A DNA stretch of 6,911 bases, from NCBI GenBank assembly GCA_902489855.1, contig CABUBS010000112.1:1-6911 (forward strand), given 5' to 3'. Source of the DNA: an uncultured Collinsella sp. (GTDB taxonomy: Bacteria > Actinomycetota > Coriobacteriia > Coriobacteriales > Coriobacteriaceae). Within the stretch, counting starts at the first letter, position 1, and each line of letters opens with the position of its first letter. Position numbers and translations under genes: made by a program. Shown here piece by piece: positions 5,705 through 6,911 of this stretch. The notes under the pieces are model-generated. The model did not search any database, was not told the origin of the DNA, and saw only the letters and a list, made by a program, of their open reading frames with translations.

Positions 5705-6621
5705 GACAAAACACCCCAGATAAGATCGGCGCCTTGCAGCCCAGCAGCCCAAGCAGAAGCGGCCATGGCACGCTTGCCATCGGGCTTAACCTCGAGCAGC
5801 TCAACCGCACCATCGGAAAGACCAAGGTAAACACGCTTGGCCTTAATGAGAACCTGACCCTCGCCAAGCGACACATCAGCTGGCGCAGCATCGAGCACGC
5901 GAACCGACTTGCCGGCAATCACGCAACGAGCGGGAGCGGTGTCGGACGAGGCAAGCACATGACGCACGCAATCAAGCGCCGCCATGTGCGGATCCAGACG
6001 CATCTCCTGCTTGGAAATCTTGGCAGCATGCGTGACGAGAGATTCATCCTGCTCGGTCCACACGGCGGTGCCGTCGGCAAGGGAAGGAAGCGTATCGGCA
6101 AGCAGTTTGCCGCCCAGCTCGCCAAGCTCCATAGTCAGTGCCTCAGCATGCTTACCGGCAACCGACGTGGAAGCCTGAGCACAATAAGCACCAGTATCCA
6201 CGCCATGCCCGATGCGCATGATAGAAACGCCAGCAACCTCATCACCAGCAAGAATGGCACGCTGAATAGGAGCAGCCCCCCGCCAACGAGGCAGCAAGGA
6301 CGCATGAACATTCACAATGCCGAGCGGCGCCATGTGAAGAACCTCATCGGGCAAAATGCAACCATAAGCAGCCACACAGAAAATATCGGCATCCGCAGCT
6401 TGGAGCGCCTCAACAACCTCGGCCGTCATACGATTTGTCTCAACAACCGGCAACCCCAGCTCAAGCGCCTTGGCCTTAACAGGAGAAGGCTCGAGCTTCT
6501 TACCACGCCCACGAACAGCATCAGGACGAGTAATAACAAGCGCGATCTCATTCCCAGCCGCAACAAGCGAAGTCAACGAAGGCACAGCAAAATCCGGCGT
6601 ACCCATAAACACAATACGCAT
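5701..6621 (-). CDS. fmt: Methionyl-tRNA formyltransferase
   Basis: A 306-residue protein that formylates the amino group of Met-tRNA(fMet) from 10-formyl-THF, needed for normal bacterial initiation. The N-terminal formyltransferase Rossmann domain starts MRIVFMGTPDFAVPSL and contains VNVHASLLPRWRGAAPIQ (103-120) with catalytic N104 and H106, and GVDTG (140-144) with D142, completing the N-H-D triad. The linker KISKQEMRLD (201-210) leads to the small C-terminal OB-like tRNA-binding domain. Length is typical (E. coli Fmt is about 315). The start at 6621 is supported by GAGGGGAG 9-10 nt upstream. It is first in the visible - strand pair and overlaps rsmB by 4 bp. The first codons end in T almost without exception, unlike the other genes here. 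Confidence 0.95.
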   Translation of the reverse strand: MRIVFMGTPDFAVPSLTSLVAAGNEIALVITRPDAVRGRGKKLEPSPVKAKALELGLPVVETNRMTAEVVEALQAADADIFCVAAYGCILPDEVLHMAPLGIVNVHASLLPRWRGAAPIQRAILAGDEVAGVSIMRIGHGVDTGAYCAQASTSVAGKHAEALTMELGELGGKLLADTLPSLADGTAVWTEQDESLVTHAAKISKQEMRLDPHMAALDCVRHVLASSDTAPARCVIAGKSVRVLDAAPADVSLGEGQVLIKAKRVYLGLSDGAVELLEVKPDGKRAMAASAWAAGLQGADLIWGVLS

Positions 6622-6911
6622 AATGAATGTCTCCCCTCAACAAGAGCCGAGACGGCTACAAATAACAGCGGAAAGCCAGTCCCCAGCCCATCCGCAAAAA
6701 CAGTTCAACATGAACAAATATACCCAAAACCAAAGAAAGAGCCGCAATAAAAGCAGCTCTCTCAACAAACCAAATATCAGCGAAGACGCCCCTCCCTGGC
6801 CCAACGGCACCCGGGCGAGACGAGCACGTAAACGCAGTCCCTGGGGTGGGGCCCACACATATCGTCCCGCGCGCAGTTTCGCAGCGAAGCGAGAATGTTT
6901 GAGCACGGGAT
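6622..6911. other. Gene-free right edge, rich in short palindromes, upstream of fmt
   Basis: No convincing gene is seen in these 290 bp. The part next to fmt (6660-6780) is T-rich on the - strand; it contains a weak promoter-like TTGCGG-N19-TATATT (6747-6717). The outer part (6781-6911) is GC-rich with several dyads: GTGGGCCCCAC read on the - strand, TTCGCAGCGAA, and GTCCCGCGC against GCACGGGAT near the edge. GAGCACG occurs twice (6822-6828 and 6901-6907). The - strand also has a 66-codon frame (6856-6656) encoding a hydrophobic stretch (AAFIAALSLVLGIFVHVELF), but no good RBS or family resemblance supports it. Confidence 0.5.
6631..6640 (-). promoter_or_regulatory. Ribosome binding site of fmt
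   Basis: Read on the - strand this is TTGAGGGGAG, a purine-rich match to the anti-Shine-Dalgarno, 9 nt before the ATG at 6621. It decides the fmt start. A small AGCCG/CGGCT hairpin (6645-6657) lies just upstream. Confidence 0.6.

Noticed and set aside
5705..5752. Upstream ATG at 5752 as the start of rsmB
   Set aside because: It would add 16 residues (MGCWAARRRSYLGCFV) unlike the family and overlap fmt by about 50 bp; the ATGA overlap at 5704 is the better start.
5734..6750. 338-codon open frame on the + strand opposite fmt
   Set aside because: It is antisense to an unambiguous fmt gene; the sequence is rich in N, R, H, S and T without a fold or motif. The T-ending codons of fmt explain why stops are rare on this strand.
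6656..6856. 66-codon hydrophobic frame on the - strand upstream of fmt (a second frame covers 6637-6906)
   Set aside because: It has one possible membrane helix and T-ending codons like the start of fmt, but no clear RBS, rare codons AGA and ATA, and an N-terminal part made from the palindromic GC block. Kept only as a note in the spacer entry.
1..6911. CRISPR array, tRNA, rRNA or transposase gene
   Set aside because: No regularly spaced repeats, no tRNA-like cloverleaf or rRNA segments, and no transposase motifs were seen on either strand.

Overview
The window looks like chromosomal DNA from a high-GC Gram-positive gut actinomycete, most likely a coriobacterium close to Collinsella. The grounds are GC-rich codon use, a fused GH13-GH77 alpha-glucan enzyme, a Lys/Ala/Pro-rich basic protein tail and the fmt-rsmB pair. 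The genus is an inference from gene content, not a database match.

Layout on the + strand: the 3' end of a gene with a very basic, low-complexity tail (to 302), closed by a strong hairpin (339-365). A 218-bp gene-free gap follows, with a candidate promoter, a small palindrome and a leader hairpin. Next is a 1098-codon bifunctional alpha-glucan enzyme (521-3817): an N-terminal beta-sandwich, a GH13 barrel, then a complete GH77 4-alpha-glucanotransferase. After an 88-bp spacer with a 9-bp hairpin comes a 78-residue FmdB-type zinc-ribbon protein (3906-4142), ended by a perfect 16-bp stem terminator.

Layout on the - strand: fmt (6621-5701) and rsmB (5704-4271) overlap by ATGA and run convergently toward the zinc-ribbon gene. 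The convergent junction (4143-4303) holds three perfect hairpins in a row. The last is a 19-bp inverted repeat whose right arm encodes the final residues of RsmB. The right edge (6622-6911) has no convincing gene but is rich in short palindromes.

Functionally the + strand carries maltodextrin/glycogen breakdown: hydrolysis of alpha-glucans by GH13 and disproportionation of the products by GH77, in one polypeptide that lacks a signal peptide and so is probably cytoplasmic. The - strand carries translation housekeeping: formylation of initiator tRNA and m5C methylation of 16S rRNA. No defence system, CRISPR array, tRNA or transposase gene is visible. The most interesting non-routine signals are the inverted-repeat element that has supplied RsmB's C-terminus and a steep gradient of T-ending codons toward the 5' end of fmt.
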